Below the pieces are notes generated by a model. The model had not been told where the DNA came from. It saw only the letters and a list, made by a program, of their open reading frames with translations, and searched no databases. Both the position numbers and the translations under genes were made by a program. 64,000 nt of DNA from Jaltomata sinuosa (taxonomy: Eukaryota > Streptophyta > Magnoliopsida > Solanales > Solanaceae): assembly GCA_003996215.1 (NCBI GenBank), contig QJPP01003107.1:62001-126000 (forward strand), written 5' to 3'. Numbering within the stretch: position 1 is the stretch's first letter; each line of letters opens with the position of its first letter. Below are positions 46,991 to 59,110 of the stretch, one piece after another.

Positions 46991-48577
46991 GTGTTGGCAA
47001 AACTGGTTGAACATCCCTACTTCACTCGCTCAAAGGCACACATAGATTCCTTCTTTAACCCTCGCTTCGATAAGGATAAAATGATTGATAGTGAGGAAGA
47101 GAACGCCTTAACCGTGAAAGACAATGTTATCACTGAACAGAGTGAAATGATTGCCAAACTGGCAAAAAAGCTAGAGAAAATGCAAGAAGAGGTACAGAAA
47201 GCCAAGGATATAGCTAGGTTGGCTATTCCCGCTAACACTCCAAACTTGGGCACCGCTCAGCCTCCTCTCCAAATCCCTCTGCTCAATTACCCGTTAACTG
47301 AAAATCATCCAGGAAATATCCCTTCTGCCTCCGCACCTAGACCTTCCAACGAACTTCTCTCCAGTAATCCCCCTCATATCGGTCCTCCTATCAAATTCAT
47401 ACTCCTCCTATCCAGCATACCAACCAAAGTAACAATCCAAGTGCCTACAAGCTATCAAAATACGCAACCAAATGCCTAACACTCCCAGAATAATCATCCC
47501 AACGTCACTAACCCACATAATTATACCCCCACATATCCAAATGCCATCCCACATGTCCAGCCTTCACCTACCCAATATATGATGCCAACCACTTTTCACG
47601 TTATGGTAGAACTATACATCACTCTCCAAGAAAGCCCCGAGCTTGATCACTACAAGGAGAAAGAGAAAGAGTTGAGGGCCACAGAGAAAAAACATGAGTC
47701 TAACATGGCACAAATAAAAGAAGAGATAGCCAGGATCAAGGAGTTTCAAGGTTTATCCTATGAGAAAGGCTACGACTATGATGATCTATGTATCCATCCG
47801 GAGATGGACCTGCCATACGAATTCAAGATTCCCAAGTTCGAAACCTTCAATGGTGTCGGAAATCCTGAAGCCCATTTAAGAAGCTATTGTGATCAGATGG
47901 TCGGTGCCAGAAAAAACGATGCTCTATTAATGAGGTTGTTCAGTCGAAGTCTGAGCGGAGAGGCTTTGGAGTGGTTCACCTCTCAGGAATTGAAGAAGTG
48001 GTCTAGGTGGAGTGATCTAGCTAGAGACTTCGCTCAAAGGTTTGCATATAATGTGGAAGTCATCCTAGATTGATACTCTCTAGGGCGCATCAGGAAAAAA
48101 TCGAATGAAAACTTCAGGGACTATGCCTACCAGTGGATAAAAGAGGCGGTGAGAGTTCGACCTCCCATGATAGAAGAATAAATAAGCGCGGTGTATATGT
48201 TCTCACAGGAGTTGGAGTTTTACGATAAAATGATATCAGCGGTTAAAGCACCATTCGCTGATCTAGTTAAGATTGGTGAAATTGTGGAAGAAGGTCTGCG
48301 TAGCGAAGCTTTTGCATCCTCAGGATCGGCAGGATTTCCCAAGAAGAAGAGGGAAGAAGTGTCTTCAGTATCCTCGTGTCCTAGCCCGAGATCGCAAAAA
48401 CCTTTTGGGACCAACTATAAAAAATCACTTGTTCCAACAACCCCTCCCCCAGCTCCACAATACCCTCAACCTGTTTTCTATACTCAGCCCATTTACCAAG
48501 CCCCAAAACAAAACTTGCAACCCATTTACCAAACTCCACAATCAGATATGCAGCCCATTTACCAAGCTCCTCCCTAA
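46991..48577 (+). pseudogene. gag: Element M gag, copy 1
   Basis: One frame throughout, starting near a GTG at 46991, where no ATG is available. An N-terminal EHPYFTRSKAH motif, a Lys/Glu-rich coiled coil (about 47130-47200), a Pro/Asn-rich linker, then the conserved core: EKGYDYDDLCIHPEMDLP, FKIPKFETFNGVGNPEAH, LMRLFSRSLSGEALEWF (about 47760-47975). After it comes an FYDKMISAV stretch and a Pro/Gln-rich tail with QPIYQ repeats (48470-48570). Stops at 47477, 48071 (CGA to TGA relative to copy 2), 48179 and 48575 (CAA to TAA) break it. Confidence 0.83.
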
Positions 48578-48586
48578 AACTTTCAA

Positions 48587-49585
48587 GTGTATCAAAACGC
48601 TCCCGAGAACCAGGATAATTGCCAGGTTCCGTCTCCCGCTAATATCAATCTCCCTCTCCCTAATTTGGAAAAGAAATCTCCTCGAACTTTCACCCAATTA
48701 GCTGAAACCAGAACTCAATTATATAATGGATTGAAGGATACTGGATTTATTCAGCCCATACAACCTAAACCAGGAAATCCTGACTCGCTTTTCTTCAAGG
48801 CTGACCGACATTGTGCTTATCATTCCATAGGAGTCGGACATGATACCGAAGATTTCATTAACCTAAGACACAAAATTCAAGATTTAATTGATCAAAGAGT
48901 GGTCACACTACAAATAGCATCGATCAATGTTAATAACAACCCGCTCCTGAATTACGGAGGAGCCACTATTAACATGATAGAGGTCAATGAAGAATGGGTT
49001 GTGGGCAAGTCAATAGTGACATTTAGCCCTAAAAAGAAGGAAATGCCAGAAAAAGTTATAGCTAATTTAAGTATTGTTGAGCTACCATTTAAAGGGTTAA
49101 TGCACAATAAGGCCTTGCACGTTAATGTTTGTGTCCCTGTGACTGAAAAAGTCCCAAAAGGAAGCGATTTCTACACTTTAGAGATTGTCAATGCCATGGG
49201 AGAGGATCTTGCTCCTCAAAACCCCATGCCACCTATCTATAACGTGCTCGCAATTGCGATACTAGTGAGCAGATATGAACTAGGTCTCGGATTAGGCAAT
49301 AGTTCTGATGGTATGACTGAGCCAATAAGCATCCCTGGAAAGCTGACCAAGCATGGGTTGAAGTATGTAGTACAAGAAGACAAGGCGAAGAGGCAGTCAG
49401 GACTGCCAAAGTTGTTACTTTGCCTATGTCAGTCATTCCCAGTGCGTATTTTTTCCCCAAGCGACGGGTTAGAGGATGGAATAGGATATTTGTTTGAGGA
49501 TTGCGATGATATCCCTGAAACAATCATGATAAGCGATGCCAAGCCCGATGAAAGCTACAGAATTGGGTCGCAACTCCCCTTGTGA
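48587..49585 (+). pseudogene. Element M post-gag ORF with G-patch-like domain, protease core missing
   Basis: 332 codons in the gag frame. It has the zinc-region motif DRHCAYHSIGVGHDTEDFINL and LRHKIQDLIDQRVV, then GATINMIEVNEEWVV and MHNKALHVNVCVP, where the Tat protease would begin with an Asp-Gly-containing site. That core is absent; the frame continues with FYTLEIVNAMGED and a G-patch-like YELGLGLGNSSDGMTEPI (about 49270-49330). The join keeps the frame, so the deletion is clean. Copy 2 shows the same join. Confidence 0.75.
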
Positions 49586-49859
49586 CTCTCCACTCGACTG
49601 GGTAGACAAAGACTATGCTTTATGAAAAATCAGTGATGGTCCGGATGAGGCTCCCCGACCCACCCCTTTATGTTTTCCATTTCCTCATAGTATTTTACCG
49701 TTTTCCAAAAGTCACAGACTCGTAATTCATGCGGGTTATAGCCATAGTTTACAAATATTTTGGATTTCAAAGAAAGCCTCCTTATTTTGAAAACATTTAC
49801 TATTCAAAATTATTTGTGTTTACTTGGTACCATCTAACTTGTTTCGTTTATGGTTTCAG
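49586..49859 (+). other. Candidate intron region of element M, copy 1
   Basis: Non-coding between the G-patch ORF and the RT N-terminal piece. It ends in a T-rich stretch and GTTTATGGTTTCAG (to 49859), a good 3' splice site. No clear donor: the sequence aligned with copy 2's AAAAG/GTACAG (61831) reads AAAAGTCACAG here. Ogre elements are known to splice an intron between PR and RT. Confidence 0.5.
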
Positions 49860-50270
49860 TAATAATAAGTTAAAATCTTCCACTGTCATGTCATGTCAAG
49901 AGCTTAACGAACAAGCCGAGCTAGACAACAAAGATTTTGAAGGGTGTGTTGAAGAAATCATTGTCCTGGAACGAACAACTAAGAAGTCTAAGAACTTTGA
50001 AGACCAATAAAAGCCCCACCTAGAAGGGATTGAGGTAGTTAATCTGGGAAATAACAGTCAAGTTGAAGAAATCAGTGTCGGTGTTCATTTGTCAAAAGCA
50101 CAAAAAGAACTTATCAATCTGCTTGATCCATACACTGATATCTTTGACTGGTCCTACAATATTAGGACAAGAATGAGTACAAACATCATCTCTCAAAATT
50201 TATTGGTCAATCCAGAATTCAATCCAGTGAATGGACAATTAATCCTTCCCTCCCGTAAGACAAAGGAAAG
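49860..50270 (+). pseudogene. RT N-terminal remnant of element M, copy 1
   Basis: CQELNEQAELDNKDFEGCVEEI, then VEEISVGVHLSKAQKELINLLDPYTDIFDWSYN and LLVNPEFNPVNGQLILPS. This is the region just N-terminal to the RT fingers in Tat/Ogre pol. It stops abruptly at about 50270 with no RT fingers or palm. Confidence 0.78.
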
Positions 50271-50411
50271 TTTGCACTTAATGGACAAAGACCATACGTC
50301 ATCCACAAAGTGTTATTAGGAGAAGCCTTGATTTTGTCTGAGATTGATCGACAAGTGTGGCCCAAGCCAATCAACTCTGATGCTATGAAGAAATACTATG
50401 CCCGAAGATAG
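50271..50411 (+). pseudogene. Integrase C-terminal tail of element M, copy 1
   Basis: 47 codons in a different frame from the preceding RT piece: YVIHKVLLGEALILSEIDRQ, then VWPKPINSDAMKKYYARR and TAG at 50409. VWPKPIN.D..K.YY is the typical C-terminus of Tat/Ogre pol after integrase. It directly follows the RT N-terminus, so RT, RNase H and IN bodies are deleted in between. Confidence 0.8.
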
Positions 50412-50496
50412 TTTTTCCTTCATTTTCTTTCCTTATAATCACATTTCCTGATTGTAATCATTTTTAAGCTTTGTAGTAGCTCAAAAATATCGCTAT

Positions 50497-51345
50497 CCTC
50501 TATATACAAACTACATTTGACCTGAAGTCTAAAGAATGAGATATGTAGGTGGGTGATAACACCCAAACTACACCTCAAATTAACGAAGCGTAAGCGGTCG
50601 TAGTCAAATATAGAACCCAACAAAGGTTGGGGTCGAATCCCACAAGGAATATGGTGAAGATTAAGTCGTTAGTGAATTAGATAACTAATAGTCAATAGTT
50701 TCCGGTAAAAAGGGGGGTTTTTTGTGATCAAATTGTAAACAAAACAAACAATAATGTATGCGAAATAATCAATAGGAGCATGAACTAGGGAAGTGTTTAC
50801 CATGGCGTTAGTAACAATGTCGATTCTAGGCTTAATCGAGTTCTTTTTATATGCGTGTCACGATGTGATTGAAGTAATGGTATCGTCTAATTGTCGGCTT
50901 CGGTCAACCCCTTAGGAAAATCTATCTTTCCACTTCCTATCTACGAACTACGTTTAACCTAAATTCTCAAGAATGAGATACGTAGGCGGCCTGTGTCGGC
51001 TTCGGTCAACCCCTTAGAAAAATCTTTCTTTCCTCTTCCTATGTTGAACTACGTCTGACCTGAAATCTCAAGAATGAGATACGTAGGCGGCCTGTGTCGG
51101 CTTCGGTCAACCCCTTAGGAAAATCTTTCTTTCCTCTTCCTATCTTGAACTACGTCTGACCAGAATTCTCAAGAATGAGATAAGTAGGCGGCCTGTGTCG
51201 TCTTTGGTCAACCCCTTAGGAAAATCTATCTTTCCCTTTCCTATCTTGAACTATGTTTGACTTGAATTCTCAAGAATGAGGTACGTAGGTGGCCTTTGTC
51301 AGCTTCGGTCACCCCTTTCTTTATTTCTGACATTCTCCCACTTCG
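50497..51345 (+). repeat. 101-bp tandem repeats of element M, copy 1
   Basis: Five units with GAGATACGTAGGCGGCCTG (about 50536, 50974, 51075, 51177, 51278), spaced 101 bp once the Athila LTR fragment between the first two is discounted, then a shorter variant (to about 51400). Similar GATACGTAGG-containing repeats are known from Tat/Ogre 3' regions. Confidence 0.85.
50554..50890 (-). repeat. Athila LTR fragment inserted in the 101-bp repeats
   Basis: Reverse complement of the last 337 bp or so of the element A LTR (about 1722-2067), from the intact end TGATAACACCC to a truncation at ..ATCGTCTAA. It breaks one 101-bp unit. Copy 2 (62640-62700) lacks it, so it arrived after the copies diverged. 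No TSD. Confidence 0.85.
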
Positions 51346-52969
51346 AGTGTGGGAACTATGTTTGACCTGATTCCTGCCTCAACGCGATACGTAGGTGCCA
51401 TAATGGCTCGGTCATATCGCTCAGGAAATGGAAACTGGGGAAGAATTTTCGAGAAAGGAGTCTCAAAAATTCAGAAGGCAAAGATCAATCTCAAGCAAGC
51501 AAGAATACAGAATATGCCGAAGAGCAACTGAAATAAATATCAAGAAAGAATCTTATAATCCCCATAGAGTCTCAAGTCCCTTGCCAATGGAATGAGATTC
51601 ATCGCAAACCTTAACTGGGGCAGAAAATTTGAGGAAGACCTTAAAATTTCCACAAAATCTTTATTCGAAGAGTTCATAAATAAACTCCGAAGAATTTCCC
51701 AATGACCGAGAGATCAGAATCTACTCCAAAAATCCCCAATTGTAACAAAGTCCGAGGGAGATTAATCCCCAGTTGTGATGGATTTTTGAAAGAACAATCC
51801 CGAGAAGGAATCTCATAACTCTCACAGAGTGTCAAAACTCTCTCCAATGGGACAAGATTCATCATGAAACCTTTAATTGGGGCATAAATTTTGAGGAGGA
51901 CCTCAAAATTTCCATCAAGTTTCACTCAAGAGTCCACTTCAAAATCTCCAATCCGAGATGGGTGGATCCTCAGCTGTGACAGATTTCTCGAAAAAACATT
52001 TATGAACTCCTCAGCTAGGATAACAAAAGATCTTTAGAGTCCGTCAGCAATATGTCAGAAACATCAAGGTATCGAATAAAGTACATTCGTTGAGCCAGCA
52101 TATGACATGACAGGCAGATACTTTTCTAAACTATCCTTTTTCAGAATCTTTGTTTCCCAAAAGAACTTGTTTGAAAAAATCTTTACAAACAAATTAATTT
52201 TACTCCTTTATAACTTGACTTTATCTTATATCTACCGTGACTCAAAAATTCGAAGACAATGAGTGCCCGAGAGTGGAGAGCACCCAGCAAAGACAAAGCA
52301 AGGAGCAGAAGATCGAAGGAGGTTAACACAGATCAGTTTCACCAAAAATTAATAATTTTTTTGTGGATGTGGCTTATCCTAAAAAGTATGATAGAGATCG
52401 GTGAAAGCCCTTCATTATTCAACACATTTAAAGAAACGCAACAAGACTAAATGCCCCAAAATTTGGCGATAAAAGCCAAAACGGTGGGTAAAGCCGACAG
52501 AGGCGAAAACGCTTAGAATGGACAAACTCTATTGTAGTTCACAGAAACTACTGGACAAAGAGAGATTGACAGTATCCTCAATTCCCCAAGCAAATCAGGA
52601 CATTTTGGTCAGGTTCAAAATTAGGACACCAAATGAGAGATCAGCAACGTTCTATGCCAATCCCCAGCAAGTCAGAAATCACCACGAACAGACAATGTTC
52701 GAAAATGGTACTTATGGCTGTCCCCAAAAATGGGCATGACCATTTCATTCACATTTGAAAGAAAAGTTGTTTTGATTAGCTTCATAAACGTTGTCTTTAA
52801 AGTTTTTCAAGTATGACTGTGGTCGCTAGTAAAAGCGATGTTGTGTCTACTAATTATTTGCCTTGAGCACAGGTACACACATAAAAGTCAACAGGACAAC
52901 ATAAAAACCAAAGGTGATGTTTTCTGCAGCTGCTATGCATGCCATTGCATGATCATCTACATTATTATC
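51346..52969 (+). other. 3' non-coding region of element M, copy 1, first part
   Basis: No recognisable coding. It holds several AACTGGGGCAGAAATTTTGAGG-like repeats (about 51435-51900) and AT-rich spacer. Collinear with 63120-64000 of copy 2. Confidence 0.7.
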
Positions 52970-53115
52970 ATATTTGCATGTCGCGAGGACCATGTCGAGA
53001 GGACTATGCCAAGAGGTCCATGTCATATTTGCATGTCGAGAGGACCATGCCATGAGGGCCATCATATTTGCATGTCGCGAGGACCATGTCAAGAGGACCA
53101 TCATCATCATTAATA
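52970..53115 (+). repeat. Short tandem repeats with CGAGGACCATG
   Basis: About five units of 25-45 bp, each with a variant of GCATGTCGCGAGGACCATGT, ending in a (CAT)n stretch. Confidence 0.7.
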
Positions 53116-53229
53116 CCGCAGATATATTCGTTGTGAGTATTATGTCCCTCTACCGGTCGGTTTCAAAGAGGATGACATTCATAGGAGTCCCTTAGTTGCA
53201 CTTGCTGCGCAGGATCAACCCTCAGCATG

Positions 53230-53830
53230 CTTATATCTGAGATAGCGTAAGATGGTGGAGTCTAACATTGAAGATATCATTATCTTCATTATCATTATCA
53301 TCATTCATTATGCCAAGTCTGGCACTCAGTATGCTTATATCCTATATCGCGTAAGACAGATGAGTCTGACGTTGAGGGTATATTCGCTTCTTTATTATGC
53401 CAAATTTGGCATTCGTCATATTTATATCCGATATCGCGTAAGATGGAGGAGTCAAACGTTGAGGGTATATTTGCTCGTATATTATGCCAAATCTGGCATT
53501 CACCATATTTATATCAATTATCGCGTAAGATGGAGGAGTCTGACATTGAGGGTATATTTGCTCCTTTATTATGCCAAATCTGGCATTCAACATATTTATA
53601 TCTGATATCGTGTAAGACAGAGGAGTATGACGTTGAGGGTATATTTACTCCTGTGTTATTCCAAGTCTGGCATTCAACATATTTATATCTGATATCGTGT
53701 AGGACAAAAGAATCTGACGTTGAGGGTATATTTGCTCCTGTATTATGCCAAATCTAGCATTCAGCATATTCATATCCAACATCGCGTAAGATTAAGGAGT
53801 CTAACATCAAGGATATTTATGCACCCTTAT
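53230..53830 (+). repeat. 87-bp tandem repeats
   Basis: About six and a half units with GCGTAAGA at 53349, 53436, 53523, 53610, 53697 and 53784, exactly 87 bp apart, plus a longer first unit at 53244. Consensus includes GAGTCTGACGTTGAGGG and CTTTATTATGCCAAATCTGG. They lie in the 3' internal region of M. Confidence 0.85.
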
Positions 53831-54760
53831 TTGAGACAACAAAGTCTTGCTCTAAAGTATGCTTATACATAAAAGAGCATCGAGCGCCAGAAGATGCAGC
53901 TCTATTTGATCATGTGGCAAAGGCCTTATCACCCCTCGATAATAAAATACCACTTGCCATCGAGGTCAAAAGCATATAGTCCGAGGGATGTCTATAAGAC
54001 GCCATCCTAATCGGACGATGAACTGAATTTCCCCAAATTGGAAGACCAAAGGTCATCTATAAGTCACAGTTATATCTAAAACCAGATAGTGTGCAAGATT
54101 TCCCGAAGCTTGATAGTCTAAGAGTTATCTGTAAGACGCAGCGATATCTGAAATCGGATAGTGCGCAAGATCACCTGAAGATTGAAAGTTCAAGGGTAAT
54201 GCGTAAGTCGCAATAATATCCAAAATTGGATGAAGTACAAGACTACCGAAGAATTGACAGTCCAAGGGTTATCTATAAGTTGTGACATATTCACGTTGAT
54301 ATTATGCAGGACTACCCAAAGGCTATCAATTCAAGGGAAATATGTAAGTAGCATTATATCCAAGATCAGATAAAAGTGAAGGATTACCCAAAAATTAGCA
54401 ATTCGAAGGACATCTGTGAGCCGCCTCTATCCAAAGTCGGATGATGTGCAAGATTAATCATAGTTGACAAGGTAAAGGCATCTGTAAGCCGCCTCTATCT
54501 AAAGTCGGTGATGTGCTAGATTACCCAAAGCCTAACAATTCAGGGAATAATTATTATTCACGTCGATATGGATGATGCACAAGATTTACCCTAAAGGCAT
54601 ATGCAAAGACTACTGTCAAAAGCCACAAAGGTTATCACGTTCAAGAGAATGCCACAAATGGTTGCAAGGACCATCACATCAAATTGCCACAAAGGTCGCC
54701 TAATTCAAAGATCGCCACAAAGGCAACCCAATCTGATAGCTACGATGGCTATCACGTTTG
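53831..54760 (+). repeat. Degenerate repeats, about 80-100 bp
   Basis: Units around GGATAGTGCGCAAGAT, CAAGGGTTATCTGTAAG and GACAGTCCAAGG at 54060-54480, then GCCACAAAGGTCGCC units at 54620-54730. More diverged than the 87-bp array. Confidence 0.6.
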
Positions 54761-55645
54761 ATTGTCATGAAAGTCTCCATTTCCTAAGACAAAGACAGGA
54801 AAAGATGACATCTGCTTCAAAAGCGACAAATGGGAAAACGAGGTACAAAGCTATCTTTCTCCATTGAATTACTTTACTACTAACCATCTTGTTTTGTTTC
54901 AAATATTACCGAGAACATCCGAGAGGATGAAAATCTCAATTCAGAATAAAAGGTAGAAAAGCACATCAAAAAGATGTCACAACCTAAGATTCTAACATAA
55001 CCCAAGGACGAGGTATGGCCAAGAAATTACCTCTCCAAGTGGAATTATGTTACTACTAACAATTTTGTTTCGAGATGTTGTCGAGAGCATCCGAGAAGGA
55101 TGAAATTCTCAAAGCAAAACCACAGGTGCGGACTATACCAAATAGGATGCATCACAACGTGGAGCTTTTTCTTAGCAGCAAACTGGGACATAGTCCGAAG
55201 AGGAATACCAAACTCTTTAGACGTGAGCTGAGGAACGACTACCACCGCCATCAAACCACACCCCTTTCAGAAGGCATGTGGGTTTTTTCTATCTTTGGGT
55301 CTTAGTTTCACATCCAGAGTATTTTCTGAACTCACACTGGAAGCAATATTCCTTCTTTTCAAAATCCGAGTGACAATACACCTCGAGCTTTAGAAATTAG
55401 ATCCACGTAAAATCTTATTTATGGGTGTGAAGTGCACCACATTCATAGTTGAGAGGTTACAAGCCTCTTTTCTATAACTCAAATTATTCGTCACTCATCT
55501 CGAGCAAAAGATTGTCTTAACATAAAGATTACCTTTTCCACCGATTGAGTCAAACTACAAGCAGCGTGATTCCCAAAAGTCTTGGGATATGTAGGCGGGC
55601 TCTATGTTGAAAACTCGGCTGCATTCCTAACTCCCCCCAATCCTC
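54761..55645 (+). other. 3' non-coding region of element M, copy 1, last part
   Basis: No coding homology. It ends in TATGTAGGCGGGCTCTATG and a C-rich stretch (55630-55640), where it joins the middle LTR at 55646. Confidence 0.6.
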
Positions 55646-57716
55646 TTATCGTTAATTTGAGTTGGTTGAAGATTTTCTTTTGGGGGGAGGCATATTTGGT
55701 TATGTTATCTGTTTTAGCAATTCATAATGCTAGTTGTTTATGATTCCTAGGATTTGAACTAACTTGCTAGATTTGAGCATTTTAGACAAGCGCCTATGCA
55801 TTTAGATATATAATTTCTAATTACAATCAGTTAGGGTCCTTCGTAGAAGGAGTTTATTTGATCTTTTTCTTTCTTTGCCTGATCCATGTCCCTTAGTTCT
55901 AAAATGGTGAATTCGACTAAATATGGATAGCTTTGTTTAAGTGTTTAAGCTGAAAGTTTGAACTTTTGTGAATATGTGTTCATTGGCCAAGCATGATCGT
56001 ATTTTCTTTAAATCAGTGGTTTGTTGTCTTAATTAGACCATATCTCATGTTTCGTATGCCTAAACCTTTTATGCATTTCTATGATTATCAAATTGGATTT
56101 GAATAGGTCATTCGTTAAAAAGAGCATTAGTTTCGAGCCTAGTTATTTAAGTGTGAAACCTGTCTTCCTATCTTTCTCAAAGTATGTTTAATCTTCCAAC
56201 TTATTGTCTGAAATTAGCCATGAGAGGAAAAAATGAATGTGGATCATGTTTGATTGATTTCTGTCATTTTCCTCAAAATATTTCTTTCATATTTGTATTC
56301 CAAGCACTAACTATTTGATCTAAGAAGTAGTTCTTGCCATATGTTTCCTCTTCTTCTTTCTCATTGCAGCATGTCAACTGTTAAACATGAGCCACTTGTT
56401 TTACTCTCCCCATCCTATAAACTACATTCGATTGCATGATTCTATGTTTAATTAGACTGGTCTATTAAAATGGAATCCGAAATAATCGATCTTGAAGTAG
56501 TTATAGCTAGAATATGTGTATGAGTCACCGTTGGTCGTCATATTTGTTAGACAATGAATCTACAGAAAATGTACAAACATGTATTGTTCCTGTTATGATT
56601 CTTTGTTCCATGCATTTGGTCCCTTAACACAATCAAGCTGTGTTTATTCTTTTCTGGTTTAAAGATTGAAAGCATACAATAGATACTCTTAATTACCAAG
56701 TTTTCTTCTAATTCTTATTTCTCTTTTTTTCTTATGACATGTGACATTGTGAGTCCGCTTGGACTCTTATCTCCTACATTACCTCGTTGGTCCAGGCCCA
56801 ACATCGTCGAGTCAATCTACCCAAGTCCTAAAGGGATGAAGCATGGAAACAATATTCAGTTGAAGAGAAGAAATGGGCCAAGCCCATAAGATTTGCACTA
56901 GCAGCTACATAAGTCCAAAATGGACTAAGTTCGAAAATTGAGCTGAAGTCCATGTACAATACAACACAGTAGTCAGCCCCAAATGAATAGCAGGCAGAAT
57001 TGGACTAAAGTCCAAATTGAATGGCGGTGGGCCTAAAGAGGGCCCACAAATTAGATTCTAGGACAGGTTTAAATTAAGCCAATGGCTTAATTATACTTTT
57101 GGCTCTTTAACTGCTTAGTTAGAATTAATTGTAATTAATTTGGACTGACACTTTAAACTTAGTTGGTCTATCCCTAAAGAGTAAATATTCTAGGTAATTG
57201 TTTCTTTAATCACTCTATTTTTCTTCATGTAAAGGCAATTAGCATACTGTGTCTTTTAAACTGTCAAAACGCCAACATGTCTTCTTTTAAAAACAACTCT
57301 TCATATATCTTCAATTCTAAGATTGAGAATGGATTTTTCATTAAGTTATATTTACCATGTTTCCTAAATCAAGTTAAAAACAAGATGAGTTTTCTCGAGT
57401 TAATCAAAACAAGATCTTTTCAAAAGTTAGTCAAAATAAGTTGTTTTCAAACAAGTTTGGATAATCGCGAGTTAGCAGATGTTTCGAATGCCTTAAAAAC
57501 CTTCTTGAAACATTAATAGGAACCTCTTACCCAAAATCTCTTTAATTTTTAAAGTCTTTATCTGTTTTAGATTTTAAAGATTTTTCTTAAGTTTTTTCTC
57601 GGTTTTCCTTTTATAAAACTAAGTGGCGACTTTTGCTTTTACATTGAAAATATTTTGAAACTTTAAACTAGATTTTCGAAATGATTTTCGATACGAGTCA
57701 TTTTTTCCCGAAAACA
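55646..57716 (+). repeat. Element M middle LTR, 5'-truncated
   Basis: Collinear with 43549-45613 at roughly 96% by eye. It lacks the first 1752 bp of the LTR, including TG and TATA box. The junction shares TTATCGTTAATTTGAG with the first LTR. A PBS follows as expected. Confidence 0.85.
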
Positions 57717-57720
57717 AAAA

Positions 57721-57738
57721 TGGAGACTCTGCTAAGGA
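57721..57738 (+). other. Primer binding site of element M, copy 2
   Basis: TGGAGACTCTGCTAAGGA, 4 bases after the LTR end, is the copy-1 PBS with two changes. Confidence 0.75.
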
Positions 57739-59110
57739 TAATTCAACTAGGCTCTAACCTTATTGTTTGAAACTAACTTATTTGACTAACTATTCAGATT
57801 GTAATAATTAGTAACTTTATTGCTTTCCTTATTTGTTTACTTTTTCACAAAATATAAATTGTTCATGGCATTTTCCGCCTCTCTTGGCAAAGCATAAGAA
57901 TGCATTAGGGGTAAAAAGGAGATTATGTAAGTATTTGCAATCGTTCTTGACAAAACACATGATTTTCAAAACAGACGAGTGAAGTGGTTGACCCGCGGTC
58001 GGTTAACGGTCCCTTGTTGTTTTAGCCCTGGTTGTCCGCCCGGGTTCTTGGTCAATTTCGAAATCTATTCTAGAAACCCAGGATAGAGCGAAAACAAATC
58101 CCAAAATAGGCATTGACCTAAGGTGTCTTGATATCCAAGGGATATTAAGTCCATTAGCAAGACCACCTTGAGTTTGAAAGTGCCCACGGCAGGAAAGAAC
58201 AATCATCTCCTACGTGCTCAATTGAAGGATGTGATGTCGAGTTGTACAAACCATTTTCCCTCGGGATTGGGATACATTTAGATAGTCTTTTGTTTTTGAA
58301 TATTGTCATCCGAAAGGCATTCAGAATTTGCAAGAAGTCCAAGAAGTTTGAGAACGAAGAACCAATCACGACGGCCTAGTTTAGAATTGTACCCCTGCGT
58401 GGGACTGATTTTGATGTACATTTCTTTTCCCGCAATTTTGTACCCCCATTTTATTTAATCAATATGTATAAATATATTTATGGGCAATGGAATGTTTACA
58501 AATGAGATAAACATCCTTTAATTCGTTAGGCCTACATTTGGCATAAAAGGTCACATATCCGTATAGGACGCGCTATGAACTGTTATGTGATATAACTGTC
58601 TTATGTGCTATGTGTGTTGCTTGAATCAAGGAAAATTGCTCCATTCCGTGCCAAAATTTTCTCGAACACAGTAAGCAAAATATAAAGCCCACTACACAAA
58701 ATCGCTCTTGCAGTTCTTCAAATTTCCCTAAAAAAATTCAAAGACTTCTTAAAACCCTTTTAAGTCTTGCGCGGAGAACGAACCTGCCTTATCCAAATTA
58801 CAGAAATTTTCATTTCCCCAGTTTGACAAAAATGCTGAAAAATTCAGAAGACACATCAAGGGCTATAGGACAAGCATCAGAAGATGATAACTCGACAAGT
58901 CAAATCTCCTAATAGCATCTACCTACCCCAAAATCGATCATGTCCGTCGAACCCTCGAGCCAATAAATATTCGTGGATCAATTTGCCTTGATAAAAAGCA
59001 ACTTTATGAGTTTCTTCCCGATCGAATATCTTGTATTGTTTATCAATAACGTGATCTAACATTTCGGCCTATGAGTTGTTATTACTTCAATAGGTAATAG
59101 AAATTAATCT
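57739..59110 (+). other. Leader of element M, copy 2
   Basis: Collinear with 45636-46990. No convincing ORF. Confidence 0.65.

Noticed and set aside
50497..51345. Regular repeats that could be taken for a CRISPR array
   Set aside because: Units of 101 bp without unique spacers, in a plant retrotransposon 3' region with known GATACGTAGG-type repeats. Simple tandem repeats.
53252..53757. Two ORFs of 104-117 codons in 53252-53757
   Set aside because: They arise from the 87-bp repeat whose length is a multiple of three. Repetitive, AT-rich translation with no domain.
45173..57516. A 79-codon ORF at 45173-45412, conserved at 57277-57516
   Set aside because: It lies near the end of the two M LTRs, is AT-rich and low in complexity. 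Conservation follows from LTR identity. Without a domain or a test for selection I do not call it.
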